NCBI GenBank assembly: GCA_019638255.1
Contig: JAHBUD010000001.1
Location: forward strand, 1,922,001-1,986,000
From: Cyclobacteriaceae bacterium
GTDB taxonomy: Bacteria; Bacteroidota; Bacteroidia; Cytophagales; Cyclobacteriaceae
DNA length: 64,000 nucleotides
Direction: 5' to 3'
The notes under the pieces were generated by a model. It saw only the letters and a list, made by a program, of their open reading frames with translations, had not been told where the DNA came from and did not search any database. Shown here piece after piece: positions 1 to 7,604 of the stretch; the first letter of the stretch is position 1; each line of letters opens with the position of its first letter. The position numbers and the translations under genes were made by a program.

Positions 1-1383
1 GACATGATCATTGGTGCTTCAACCGAAGTGCATGGCGGGCAGGGCTTAATTGCTACAGCCGGAGCCATTGACACACACATTCACTTTATTTGTCCGCAAC
101 AAGTAGAACACGCGCTTTACTCAGGCACTACAACAATGATTGGTGGAGGTACAGGCCCTGCTGATGGTACCAATGCAACTACCGTAACATCCGGTGCTTG
201 GAATATTGAACGAATGTTACAATCTGTTGAGAACATGCCGATGAACATTGGTCTGTTTGGTAAAGGTAACTGCTCCACAGAAGCTCCGCTTAACGAACAA
301 ATTGAAGCCGGTGCTATCGGGCTCAAGATTCATGAAGACTGGGGAACATCTCCTGCAGTTATTGATACTTCACTACGAGTAGCCGATAAATATGATGTGC
401 AAATTGCCATTCACAGCGATACATTGAACGAAGCCGGATTCCTGGAAGATACTATGAACGCCATCAATGGCCGTGTTATCCATACCTTCCACACAGAAGG
501 TGCTGGAGGTGGACACGCTCCGGACATCATCAAGATATCGATGTATCCCAACGTGCTTCCGGCATCTACAAATCCTACGAAGCCCTTTACGGTGAACACC
601 ATCGATGAGCACCTGGATATGTTGATGGTTTGCCATCACTTGAAGCGTTCTATTCCTGAGGATGTTTCGTTTGCTGAATCGCGTATACGTAAGGAAACCA
701 TTGCGGCAGAAGATATTCTGCACGACATGGGCGTGTTCAGTATGATGAGCTCTGACTCCCAGGCGATGGGCCGTATCAGTGAAGTGATAACACGTACCTG
801 GCAAACAGCCCACAAAATGAAAGTGCAGCGGGGTGCCTTGCCTGAAGATGAAGGTAAGAACAACGACAACTTCCGTGTAAAGAGGTTTGTTGCCAAGTAC
901 ACCATCAATCCTGCCATTGCTCAAGGTATTGGCAAATATGTTGGCAGCCTTGAACCCGGCAAGTTTGCTGATTTGGTTTTATGGAAACCCGCATTCTTTG
1001 GTGCCAAGCCTGAGATTATCATCAAAGGCGGAATGATGATCGCTGCCAGAATGGGTGATCCAAGTGCATCTATCCCTACACCACAACCCGTAATGTACAG
1101 AAACATGTTTGGTGCGTTTGGTAAAGCTGCACAGAAAACCAGCATCACGTTTGTTTCAAAAGCAGGTTACAACAACGGTGTGGCCGAGAAATACGGACTC
1201 GAACGAGTTGTACTTCCGGTGGATGGATGTCGGAACATCTCCAAGAAAGATTTGATCCATAACGACAAGACACCGCAAATCGATGTTAATCCTGAGAATT
1301 ATGAAGTTAAAGTTGACGGAAAAGTGATTACTTGTGAACCACTGGATGTCGTACCGCTCGGTCAGCGATATTCATTGTTCTAA
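1..1383 (+). CDS. ureC: Urease subunit alpha (catalytic), 5'-truncated by window edge
   Basis: This is the catalytic subunit of nickel urease, which hydrolyses urea to ammonia and carbamate in the cytoplasm. The reading frame is open from base 1, so the gene starts upstream; about 110 of the usual ~570 residues are missing. Counting from the ATG at base 4, the nickel ligands of the family are all visible: the HIH pair near residues 25-27, the carbamylated lysine in GLKIHEDWG near 108, histidines in AIHSDTLNE and [13 protein letters not shown], the flap CHHL near 210, and the aspartate in [11 protein letters not shown] near 251. It heads the ureCEFGD order of the downstream genes. ureA and ureB must lie upstream of the window if present. 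Identity is not in doubt. Confidence 0.98.
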   Translation, partial: DMIIGASTEVHGGQGLIATAGAIDTHIHFICPQQVEHALYSGTTTMIGGGTGPADGTNATTVTSGAWNIERMLQSVENMPMNIGLFGKGNCSTEAPLNEQIEAGAIGLKIHEDWGTSPAVIDTSLRVADKYDVQIAIHSDTLNEAGFLEDTMNAINGRVIHTFHTEGAGGGHAPDIIKISMYPNVLPASTNPTKPFTVNTIDEHLDMLMVCHHLKRSIPEDVSFAESRIRKETIAAEDILHDMGVFSMMSSDSQAMGRISEVITRTWQTAHKMKVQRGALPEDEGKNNDNFRVKRFVAKYTINPAIAQGIGKYVGSLEPGKFADLVLWKPAFFGAKPEIIIKGGMMIAARMGDPSASIPTPQPVMYRNMFGAFGKAAQKTSITFVSKAGYNNGVAEKYGLERVVLPVDGCRNISKKDLIHNDKTPQIDVNPENYEVKVDGKVITCEPLDVVPLGQRYSLF

Positions 1384-1415
1384 TACTCTTAACGTTAACA
1401 ATTTCATTGTGCTAT

Positions 1416-1446
1416 AACCAGGCTTTTCAAATTGAAAAGCCTGGTT
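1416..1446 (+). terminator. Perfect 15-bp inverted repeat between ureC and ureE
   Basis: The arms 1416-1430 and 1432-1446 are exact reverse complements around a single base, so the RNA would form a strong hairpin with a small loop. It ends 25 bases before the ureE ATG. Only a short weak T-run follows, so it may act as a partial terminator, an attenuator or an mRNA-stabilising 3' end for ureC rather than a full stop. Confidence 0.55.
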
Positions 1447-1471
1447 TATATTGATTTACCTTGCCTTGAAA

Positions 1472-1975
1472 ATGATTATTGAGCAAAAAGCAGGCACACT
1501 TCAGGATACCTCCATTGGTAGCAGAACCATTGATTATTTGCGTCTCGAGTGGTTTGAAACTTCGAAACGGGTATTAAGACGAAAAACAGATAGCGGAAGG
1601 GAAATAGCCATTCGGTTCTTCAAAGAAGGCCAACGGCTAAACCAGGATGATATCGTGTTTATGGATGACCAGGCAGTTGTTGTTGTGGATATCAAGCCTT
1701 GCGATGCCATTGAAGTTTCGCCCAAAAGTTTGCTTGAGATGGGAACTGTTTGTTATGAAATCGGTAACAAACACTTGCCTTTATTTATTCAGGATGATAT
1801 GGTGCTTATACCTTTTGAAGATCCGATTTATAAATGGCTGGATGCAAAAGGTTTCAATCCAAAAAAAGTACACACCCGGCTTTTAAATCTGCTCAACAGC
1901 ACCGTGCAGCCCCATACACACCCGCTTGGTATTGGTGGTTCTTTGTTTTCTAAAATAATGGGTCTCAATGGGTAA
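1472..1975 (+). CDS. ureE: Urease accessory protein UreE (nickel metallochaperone)
   Basis: UreE is a small nickel-binding dimer that hands nickel to the UreG/UreF/UreD complex during urease maturation. I place the start at the ATG at 1472 (MIIEQKAGTLQD), giving 167 residues; an in-frame TTG at 1451 overlaps the upstream hairpin region and is less likely. The C-terminus has only a short histidine motif (PHTHP), not the long His-tail seen in Klebsiella UreE. Nickel storage in this locus may instead be served by the His-rich protein at 7022. The gene follows ureC and overlaps ureF by 8 bases, so the two are translationally coupled. Confidence 0.9.
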   Translation: MIIEQKAGTLQDTSIGSRTIDYLRLEWFETSKRVLRRKTDSGREIAIRFFKEGQRLNQDDIVFMDDQAVVVVDIKPCDAIEVSPKSLLEMGTVCYEIGNKHLPLFIQDDMVLIPFEDPIYKWLDAKGFNPKKVHTRLLNLLNSTVQPHTHPLGIGGSLFSKIMGLNG

Positions 1976-2681
1976 AGTGAACGCAACCATCAAACAAGTC
2001 GAACATTTGGGATTTCTACTCCACTTGTATGATCCAACGTTGCCCATTGGAGGCTTTAGCCATTCCAGCGGACTTGAAACGTATGTTCAAAGGAAATTGG
2101 TGAATAATGAAGCCACTGCGGAAGCTTTTGTTCGGAATATGATTGAGAACAACCTGCTTTATAATGATGCGGCCTTTATAAAACTCGCTTACATCGCCAC
2201 GCAGGAAAAAAATATTCAGGAATTAATTAATCTGGATATTGAATGCGCTGCTTTAAAAGCACCAGTTGAAATAAAAGAAGCCAGTAAGAAACTTGGTAAT
2301 CGTTTGCTAAAAATCTTTGAACGGCATACCAATCATTCCCTCCTCGAGGATTTTAAGCAGGCTATGAAAGCAAATGATGCAGCAGGCTTTTATCCAATAG
2401 TGTGTGGTATTTTTGCGTCAATTTTCCATATACCTCTTCCGGATGCCATTTATGCATTTTTATACAATGCAGCCGTTGGCATGATTACCAACGCGGTAAA
2501 GTTAGTACCGTTAGGGCAACTGGCTGGGCAGGATATCCTGTTCAGGATGCAAGAAGTAATAACCCAAACCACCAACAAAGTACTCAGTCTTGATCGAGAA
2601 CTGGTAGGTGTATGCAACATTGGATTTGATATCCGGTGCATGCAGCATGAGCATCTTTATTCACGACTTTATATGAGCTAA
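1968..2681 (+). CDS. ureF: Urease accessory protein UreF
   Basis: UreF is an all-helical protein that joins UreD and UreG to form the urease activation complex and is thought to gate GTP-dependent nickel delivery. The family signature near the N-terminus is clear: DPTLPIGGFSHSSGLE at about residues 22-37. A second conserved block (NAVKLVPLGQLAGQD) lies near residue 175. The length of 237 residues is normal. It overlaps the end of ureE by 8 bases and is followed 29 bases later by ureG. Confidence 0.96.
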   Translation: MGKVNATIKQVEHLGFLLHLYDPTLPIGGFSHSSGLETYVQRKLVNNEATAEAFVRNMIENNLLYNDAAFIKLAYIATQEKNIQELINLDIECAALKAPVEIKEASKKLGNRLLKIFERHTNHSLLEDFKQAMKANDAAGFYPIVCGIFASIFHIPLPDAIYAFLYNAAVGMITNAVKLVPLGQLAGQDILFRMQEVITQTTNKVLSLDRELVGVCNIGFDIRCMQHEHLYSRLYMS

Positions 2682-2710
2682 ATTTTTTAACGATTTAAGA
2701 AATAGATAAG

Positions 2711-3355
2711 ATGAGTAACGCAAGAAAATATGTAAAAATTGGAGTAGCCGGACCGGTTGGAGCAGGGAAGACGGCCTTGGTTGAACGGCTTTCACGACTG
2801 ATGATGGATGACTACAGCATTGGTGTAATCACCAACGACATCTACACAAAAGAAGATGCTGAATTTTTAACCAAGAACAGCAAGCTGCCCAGCGACCGAA
2901 TCATTGGCGTTGAAACCGGAGGGTGCCCTCACACGGCCATCCGGGAAGATGCCAGCATGAACCTGGAAGCCGTAGACGAAATGGTTAACCGGCACAAGGA
3001 TGTACAAATTGTATTTATTGAAAGTGGAGGAGATAACCTTTCAGCTACCTTCAGCCCTGACCTTGCTGACCTTACCATTTTTGTTATTGATGTGGCAGAA
3101 GGCGATAAGATACCACGCAAAGGTGGTCCAGGCATCACACGGTCCGATCTTTTGGTAATTAATAAAATTGACCTGGCTCCTTACGTTAATGCAGACCTTG
3201 GTGTGATGGAGCGTGATGCCCGTAGAATGCGGAATGGGGCACCGTTTGTTTTTACCAACTTAATGACCTTACAGAATGTAGATACTGTAATTGGTTGGAT
3301 AAAAAAATATGCGTTGCTGGAAGATGTAAACGAACCAGAGGCTTTGGTTAAGTAA
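2711..3355 (+). CDS. ureG: Urease accessory GTPase UreG
   Basis: UreG is a SIMIBI-class GTPase that binds nickel at a dimer interface and drives its insertion into urease. The P-loop GPVGAGKT is at residues 14-21. The nickel-binding CPH motif is at 72-74 in [18 protein letters not shown] marks the switch region, and NKID near residue 150 gives guanine specificity. The length of 214 residues is typical. It sits between ureF and ureD with a 4-base gap to ureD, so it is part of the same operon. Confidence 0.98.
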   Translation: MSNARKYVKIGVAGPVGAGKTALVERLSRLMMDDYSIGVITNDIYTKEDAEFLTKNSKLPSDRIIGVETGGCPHTAIREDASMNLEAVDEMVNRHKDVQIVFIESGGDNLSATFSPDLADLTIFVIDVAEGDKIPRKGGPGITRSDLLVINKIDLAPYVNADLGVMERDARRMRNGAPFVFTNLMTLQNVDTVIGWIKKYALLEDVNEPEALVK

Positions 3356-3359
3356 ACCT

Positions 3360-4196
3360 ATGCAGACAATAGCCTCTGATATTGGCGCGATTACTTCCAA
3401 GGGTGGTTTAAACCATTGCAAAATGCACTTTAGTGTGGCTCACCAAAATGGGCGCACTTATTTAAAACAGGCATATTGTACTCCACCCTTTAGGGTAGTA
3501 GATATTACCGAAGACAAGCGAAGTCCTTTGGCCTACCTGATGACAATGAGTTCATCACCGGGTATCCTGGATTACGATCGGCACGACATTAGAATTCTGG
3601 CAGAGTCGCACACCCGTACAATTGTACAGAACCAATCCTATCATCGTGTTTTTCAGAACAGTAATGGTGCAACCCTTAGCCTGGAATTACAACTGCAGGA
3701 AAACAGCACACTGAGCTACATCCAGCATCCGGTTGTGCCCCATCAGAAGTCGGCATTTAAAGCCATTAATAAAATACAGCTGGCAGAAGGAACTGAATTG
3801 TTGTTTGGAGAAATAATTACGTGTGGAAGAAAGCTCTCCGGTGAAGTTTTTAAGTTCAATCATTTTCAAAGCTTAACGGAAATCTTTTTCAAGGAACGAC
3901 TTTCACTTAAAGATAATATACTGATACAACCGGAGAAAATTGACCTGGCAGGTATTGGTCAGCTTGAAGGATTCACCCATCAGGGTACGCTTTATTACAT
4001 TAATCTTAGGAGCAACGATTGCCAAATTGCTTACGAAAGAGCAACCGAAATTTTAACAGCAGAAGAAGATATAGAGTTCGGAATGTCAAAGCCATTGAAT
4101 CAGGCTTTGGTCGTAAGGATGTTGGCCAATGGCGGGGAGCAAGTGCTGAATGCATTTCGGAAACTGGAAGAACAACTCATTATAAATCCAAACTAG
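3360..4196 (+). CDS. ureD: Urease accessory protein UreD
   Basis: UreD binds apo-urease and recruits UreF and UreG for nickel insertion; some authors call it UreH. The 278-residue protein has the family features of a beta-rich fold with the conserved VDITEDKRSPLAYLMTMSSS region near residue 48 and a C-terminal segment ending in FRKLEEQL. It starts 4 bases after the ureG stop and is followed 10 bases later by the next gene, which has a good AGGAGA ribosome-binding site. This completes the accessory set C-E-F-G-D. Confidence 0.93.
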   Translation: MQTIASDIGAITSKGGLNHCKMHFSVAHQNGRTYLKQAYCTPPFRVVDITEDKRSPLAYLMTMSSSPGILDYDRHDIRILAESHTRTIVQNQSYHRVFQNSNGATLSLELQLQENSTLSYIQHPVVPHQKSAFKAINKIQLAEGTELLFGEIITCGRKLSGEVFKFNHFQSLTEIFFKERLSLKDNILIQPEKIDLAGIGQLEGFTHQGTLYYINLRSNDCQIAYERATEILTAEEDIEFGMSKPLNQALVVRMLANGGEQVLNAFRKLEEQLIINPN

Positions 4197-4206
4197 GAGA
4201 ACACGT

Positions 4207-4908
4207 ATGAATGCAGAACTTACCACACTTTTGCTCTCTACAATTGCCATAAGCTTTGTGCATACAGCAACTGGCCCGGACCACTACCTGCCATTTATCT
4301 TTTTCTCACGTTCGAGAAAATGGACCCTTGGCACAACAGCATTCTGGACTATCCTATGCGGATTAGGCCATGTGCTGAGTTCTGTATTGATCGGATTGAT
4401 TGGTGTGTTCCTGGGTTGGCAATTATCAAAGATTGTGGCGTTTCAGGAAGTAAGGGGCGGATTGGCATCCTGGAGTCTTCTTATCCTCGGGGTTATCTAT
4501 TTGATTTGGGGATTGATACGAGCCTATCAAAACCGGCCACATAAACACTTCGATTCGTACGATGGTGATGATGTGTATGTTTATTCACACCGCCATGGCG
4601 AAGCCGTGATGCCACAAAACAAAATGAAAGTTACCCCATGGATATTGCTGGCCATATTTGTAATGGGGCCAAGCGAGCCCATTGTGCCGCTGCTTTTCTA
4701 TTCAGGTGTTACCCATTCAGTAAGTGAAGTGTTGATGCTCACGATCGTATTTACCATATCAACTGTGGGCACCATGCTGGGTATAGTTATACTGGGCTAT
4801 TATGGTTATTCACTTGTGAAATCAGATGTTATTGAACGGTATTCGTCAGCCATTGGCGGAGCCGTTGTAACAATAGCAGGTATAGGCATGATTTTTTTGG
4901 ATTGGTAA
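4207..4908 (+). CDS. UreH-like membrane protein, putative nickel transporter
   Basis: A 233-residue membrane protein with about six hydrophobic segments. The first segment carries HTATGPDH near residues 19-26, which resembles the HX4DH nickel-binding signature of NiCoT/UreH transporters but with one extra residue between the His and Asp. A second conserved element is VMGPSEPIVPLLFYSG near residue 155, and a loop between them is rich in His and Asp (HKHFDSYDGDD, YSHRHGE). The family (TauE/SafE- and DsbD-related UreH proteins) is usually found in urease or nickel loci. The location directly after ureD supports nickel uptake into the cytoplasm, but this is inference from motif and context. An AGGAGA site lies upstream of the ATG. 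Confidence 0.75.
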   Translation: MNAELTTLLLSTIAISFVHTATGPDHYLPFIFFSRSRKWTLGTTAFWTILCGLGHVLSSVLIGLIGVFLGWQLSKIVAFQEVRGGLASWSLLILGVIYLIWGLIRAYQNRPHKHFDSYDGDDVYVYSHRHGEAVMPQNKMKVTPWILLAIFVMGPSEPIVPLLFYSGVTHSVSEVLMLTIVFTISTVGTMLGIVILGYYGYSLVKSDVIERYSSAIGGAVVTIAGIGMIFLDW

Positions 4909-4934
4909 TCTATTAACTCTTAAATATTTCAACT

Positions 4935-6131
4935 ATGAAAAAAGTACTACTCACCTTATGCGCAGTCTGGGTTTTTGTGCTTGGGTATGCCCAGCAAGAA
5001 ACGTCACAGCTAGACACAGCTCAGCTACGCAACCAGCCTATCATGAATGTTGAAAAGGCTAAATATTTGAAAGATGTCAACATTGTGGCGAACACCCGTT
5101 TTGCCATGAACAATGACTTTCTGAATGGCGATTTGACGGATTCAAGGTTTGCTATGAATGAATTTCGTTTGGAATTTCTGGGCAAGGTTGGTGATCGGGT
5201 GCATTTCCGTTACCGGCAGTTTTTGGCAGGTTTTTCGCCAGACATCCGCTCGCGCGATAACACCAGGTTCTCGGTTGATATTGCTGAAGTCAAATACGAC
5301 ATCTCTGATAAAGTCTCCATTACGGGTGGTAAAATGTTGTCGGAATGGGGAGCCTATGAATTTGAAACAAACCCCATAGACATCGTTGCATTTAATCACC
5401 TCATTAATTTCAGCGATCCATTTGTTACCGGTGCAGTGCTTAAATATCGCTCATCAAACAAGCACTTATGGTCGTTTCAGCTAACCAATAGCCGTACACA
5501 AACTTTTCAAGAAGCATTCGGTAATGTACCAGGGGTTGAAGCAGCCGTTGCACCCTTGGCAGTGAATGTAAACTGGCGCGGAACTTTTCTGGATGGCAAA
5601 TTCAGCACCATTTATAGTTTGAGTAATTACGTAGAGGCAAAAGGCAAATCTGCAAGACTCATTCAATTGGGTAACCAGTACAAGTCTGATAAGCTGAAAC
5701 TACAGTACGATTTTAAATACAGCAGTGACGAAATTGACCGCCTCGGTCAGGTAAGTATGCTGGTTAGCAATAATGGTGTTTACACTACGCGCGCGCTTGA
5801 TGCACGGTATATGGAACATTGGGTACGTGCTGTTTACTTCTTCCATAAAGATTGGAGCATAACCGGTATTGGTATGATCGCGCAGGATTATTGGAATGGG
5901 AACAACCTTGCAGCTATTTCAGTACCAAAAGACAATCTGCTTCGCAACTCGATTAGCTACACCTTAATGCTTGAGTACTATGTTTACTGGCCTCAAAATT
6001 TGAGATTTTTTGCGGGTTGGGTAACGCGTGACTACCGGCATACGGATTATGCTAAAGCAGAATTCGGCTTGAACAACTTTACCACCGGTCAGTTGCTCTT
6101 CGGATTGATCACTCCTCTTGTATTCTATTAA
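4935..6131 (+). CDS. Outer-membrane porin, OprO/OprP-like
   Basis: A 398-residue protein with a clear signal peptide (MKKVLLTLCAVWVFVLGYAQ) followed by alternating amphipathic strands rich in aromatic residues and ending in a phenylalanine-tyrosine pair, as expected for an outer-membrane beta-barrel. It resembles the phosphate-selective porin O/P superfamily. Its position between the urease accessory genes and the urea transporter suggests that it lets urea, or another small solute needed by the pathway, cross the outer membrane. Substrate is inferred from context only. It begins 26 bases after the previous gene and ends 18 bases before the next. Confidence 0.75.
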   Translation: MKKVLLTLCAVWVFVLGYAQQETSQLDTAQLRNQPIMNVEKAKYLKDVNIVANTRFAMNNDFLNGDLTDSRFAMNEFRLEFLGKVGDRVHFRYRQFLAGFSPDIRSRDNTRFSVDIAEVKYDISDKVSITGGKMLSEWGAYEFETNPIDIVAFNHLINFSDPFVTGAVLKYRSSNKHLWSFQLTNSRTQTFQEAFGNVPGVEAAVAPLAVNVNWRGTFLDGKFSTIYSLSNYVEAKGKSARLIQLGNQYKSDKLKLQYDFKYSSDEIDRLGQVSMLVSNNGVYTTRALDARYMEHWVRAVYFFHKDWSITGIGMIAQDYWNGNNLAAISVPKDNLLRNSISYTLMLEYYVYWPQNLRFFAGWVTRDYRHTDYAKAEFGLNNFTTGQLLFGLITPLVFY

Positions 6132-6149
6132 TCAAAAACAAAATGAACC

Positions 6150-7025
6150 ATGGCAAACAATAAAGAAAACGTCCTTGCTCCTTATTTAAAGGGGATTGGG
6201 CAAATAATGCTTCAGGACAATTCATTAACGGGTATCCTGTTCCTGATTGGTATATTAATCAACTCGCCCATCATGGCGTTGGGTACAGTTGTGGGTACTG
6301 TAGTGAGTACGCTGGGAGCCAAGCTGTTGAAATATGATGAAAATGATATTCAGAATGGACTGTATGGTTTCAATGGTGCGTTGGTGGGGATTTCAATGCT
6401 TGTGTTTTTTAAATCGGATCTTATGGTGTGGGGGGGTATTGTACTCCTTTCCTTTGTGTCAACATTAATGATGCGTCAATTCTTAACGAGAGGCCTTCCT
6501 GCATTTACATTTCCTTTTGTGCTGTTGGTTTGGATAGCCTTATACTTCTTTCATGAAGTTGTTCCTGTTGAGGCTCCTTCAGAAGAAGATCTTGCTGGAT
6601 TGATCGATGACAAAGTAGCCTTTAACCTGTCTGGTTTTGGATTTGGTTTTGGCGAAGTAATCTTTCAGGGCAGTCTTGTGTCAGGATTGTTGTTTTTGAT
6701 TGCTGTGTATATGGGTAGGCCATTGGCCGCACTTTACGGACTTGCAGGTGCCTTTTTTGCAACGCTTATGGCCGTGATTTTTATTGGCAAGTTTGATGCC
6801 GTTCAGCAAGGATGGTTTACTTTCAACGCGGTACTTGTTTCCATTGCGTTATGTGGCGAAAAGAGAACCGATGGAATTTTTGTATTGATAGGGGTAGCCT
6901 TTGCAGTACTGATTGAGAGCATCATGATGGCACAAGGTTTAATTTTTCTAACCTTCCCGTTCATCGCAGCTGCATGGATAACCATTTTCTTGAAAAATAA
7001 AGTATTTGCCAAGTTGATTGGATGA
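6150..7025 (+). CDS. Urea transporter (UT family)
   Basis: A 291-residue inner-membrane channel for urea. The protein shows the internal duplication of the UT family: GLYGFNGALVGISM near residue 67 and a matching GWFTFNAVLVSIAL near residue 215, each followed by hydrophobic helices. About ten membrane segments are visible. It would bring urea into the cytoplasm for the urease encoded upstream. Its stop overlaps the start of the next gene (ATGA), so translation is coupled. Confidence 0.9.
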   Translation: MANNKENVLAPYLKGIGQIMLQDNSLTGILFLIGILINSPIMALGTVVGTVVSTLGAKLLKYDENDIQNGLYGFNGALVGISMLVFFKSDLMVWGGIVLLSFVSTLMMRQFLTRGLPAFTFPFVLLVWIALYFFHEVVPVEAPSEEDLAGLIDDKVAFNLSGFGFGFGEVIFQGSLVSGLLFLIAVYMGRPLAALYGLAGAFFATLMAVIFIGKFDAVQQGWFTFNAVLVSIALCGEKRTDGIFVLIGVAFAVLIESIMMAQGLIFLTFPFIAAAWITIFLKNKVFAKLIG

Positions 7026-7510
7026 TACTCCAGGCAAGCAAATTAAGCAGCAGGCTTCATCGGGCAACCGCCCTGATGATGTTTGCTGCTTACTTGTTTG
7101 TTGCAATGGGTGACCTCTCAATAGAGGTTATGCATAACGTTGTTCATGCTTTGCAAAATAATAGCCATCATCATCATCACGGTAGTCATGAGCATTCCCA
7201 TCATCATCACGGTAGTCATGAACATTCTGGCCATCAACACTCAGGTCATCATCACACCGGTCATGAGCATGCTGATCATCAACATGAGTTCTTAGGCTTT
7301 TTGCAAACCTTACTAAATCAATCACAAAATGAAAATGGCCCGGAAGAACACACCTTTCTTAGTTTAGATAAGCATTTTTTGAAGCAATGCATCTTTGATT
7401 GTCTGCCAACCTGTATGTTGAGTAATCCTTTGTTCTTTCCATTTGAAGGAAGGTTGCTATCCTTAAGCACGCGGGTTGCTGATCCCCCTCCACGAGTTTT
7501 CATCGGCTGA
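7022..7510 (+). CDS. His-rich small exported protein, putative nickel-binding
   Basis: A 162-residue protein with an N-terminal hydrophobic segment (about residues 16-32) and then a run of roughly forty residues made almost only of His, Gly, Ser, Glu and Asp (HHHHGSHEHS units) at about 48-90. The C-terminal part has a CIFDCLPTC cysteine cluster and ends in a PPPRVFIG motif. I do not recognise a named family with certainty; similar small His-rich proteins precede metal TonB receptors or efflux systems. The ATGA overlap with the urea transporter and the TonB receptor downstream suggest that it buffers or relays nickel in the envelope. Function is inference. Confidence 0.7.
   Translation: MILQASKLSSRLHRATALMMFAAYLFVAMGDLSIEVMHNVVHALQNNSHHHHHGSHEHSHHHHGSHEHSGHQHSGHHHTGHEHADHQHEFLGFLQTLLNQSQNENGPEEHTFLSLDKHFLKQCIFDCLPTCMLSNPLFFPFEGRLLSLSTRVADPPPRVFIG
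7171..7227 (+). repeat. Two 27-base direct repeats with 30-base period inside the His-rich gene
   Basis: The 27 bases at 7171-7197 and 7201-7227 are identical except for one position. They encode the HHHGSHEHS unit twice. This is a recent in-frame duplication, and the repeat number could vary between strains and alter metal-binding capacity. Confidence 0.85.
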
Positions 7511-7537
7511 AAAAGTATTCATACAATAGTTAGTGTA

Positions 7538-7568
7538 ACCAAAGGTCGCATGACGTGATTCCTTTGGT
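7538..7568. promoter_or_regulatory. 8-bp inverted repeat before the TonB receptor gene
   Basis: Arms 7538-7545 (ACCAAAGG) and 7561-7568 (CCTTTGGT) are perfect reverse complements 15 bases apart, 36 bases upstream of the TonB receptor ATG. It could be an operator for a metal regulator or a weak hairpin separating the receptor from the upstream operon. No T-run follows, so a terminator is less likely. Confidence 0.4.
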
Positions 7569-7604
7569 GTAGACTCATTTTATCAATTTTTAAAAATTTT
7601 CACG

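Noticed and set aside
373..924. A 183-codon - strand frame opposite ureC
   Set aside because: It mirrors the ureC coding sequence and has no family features.
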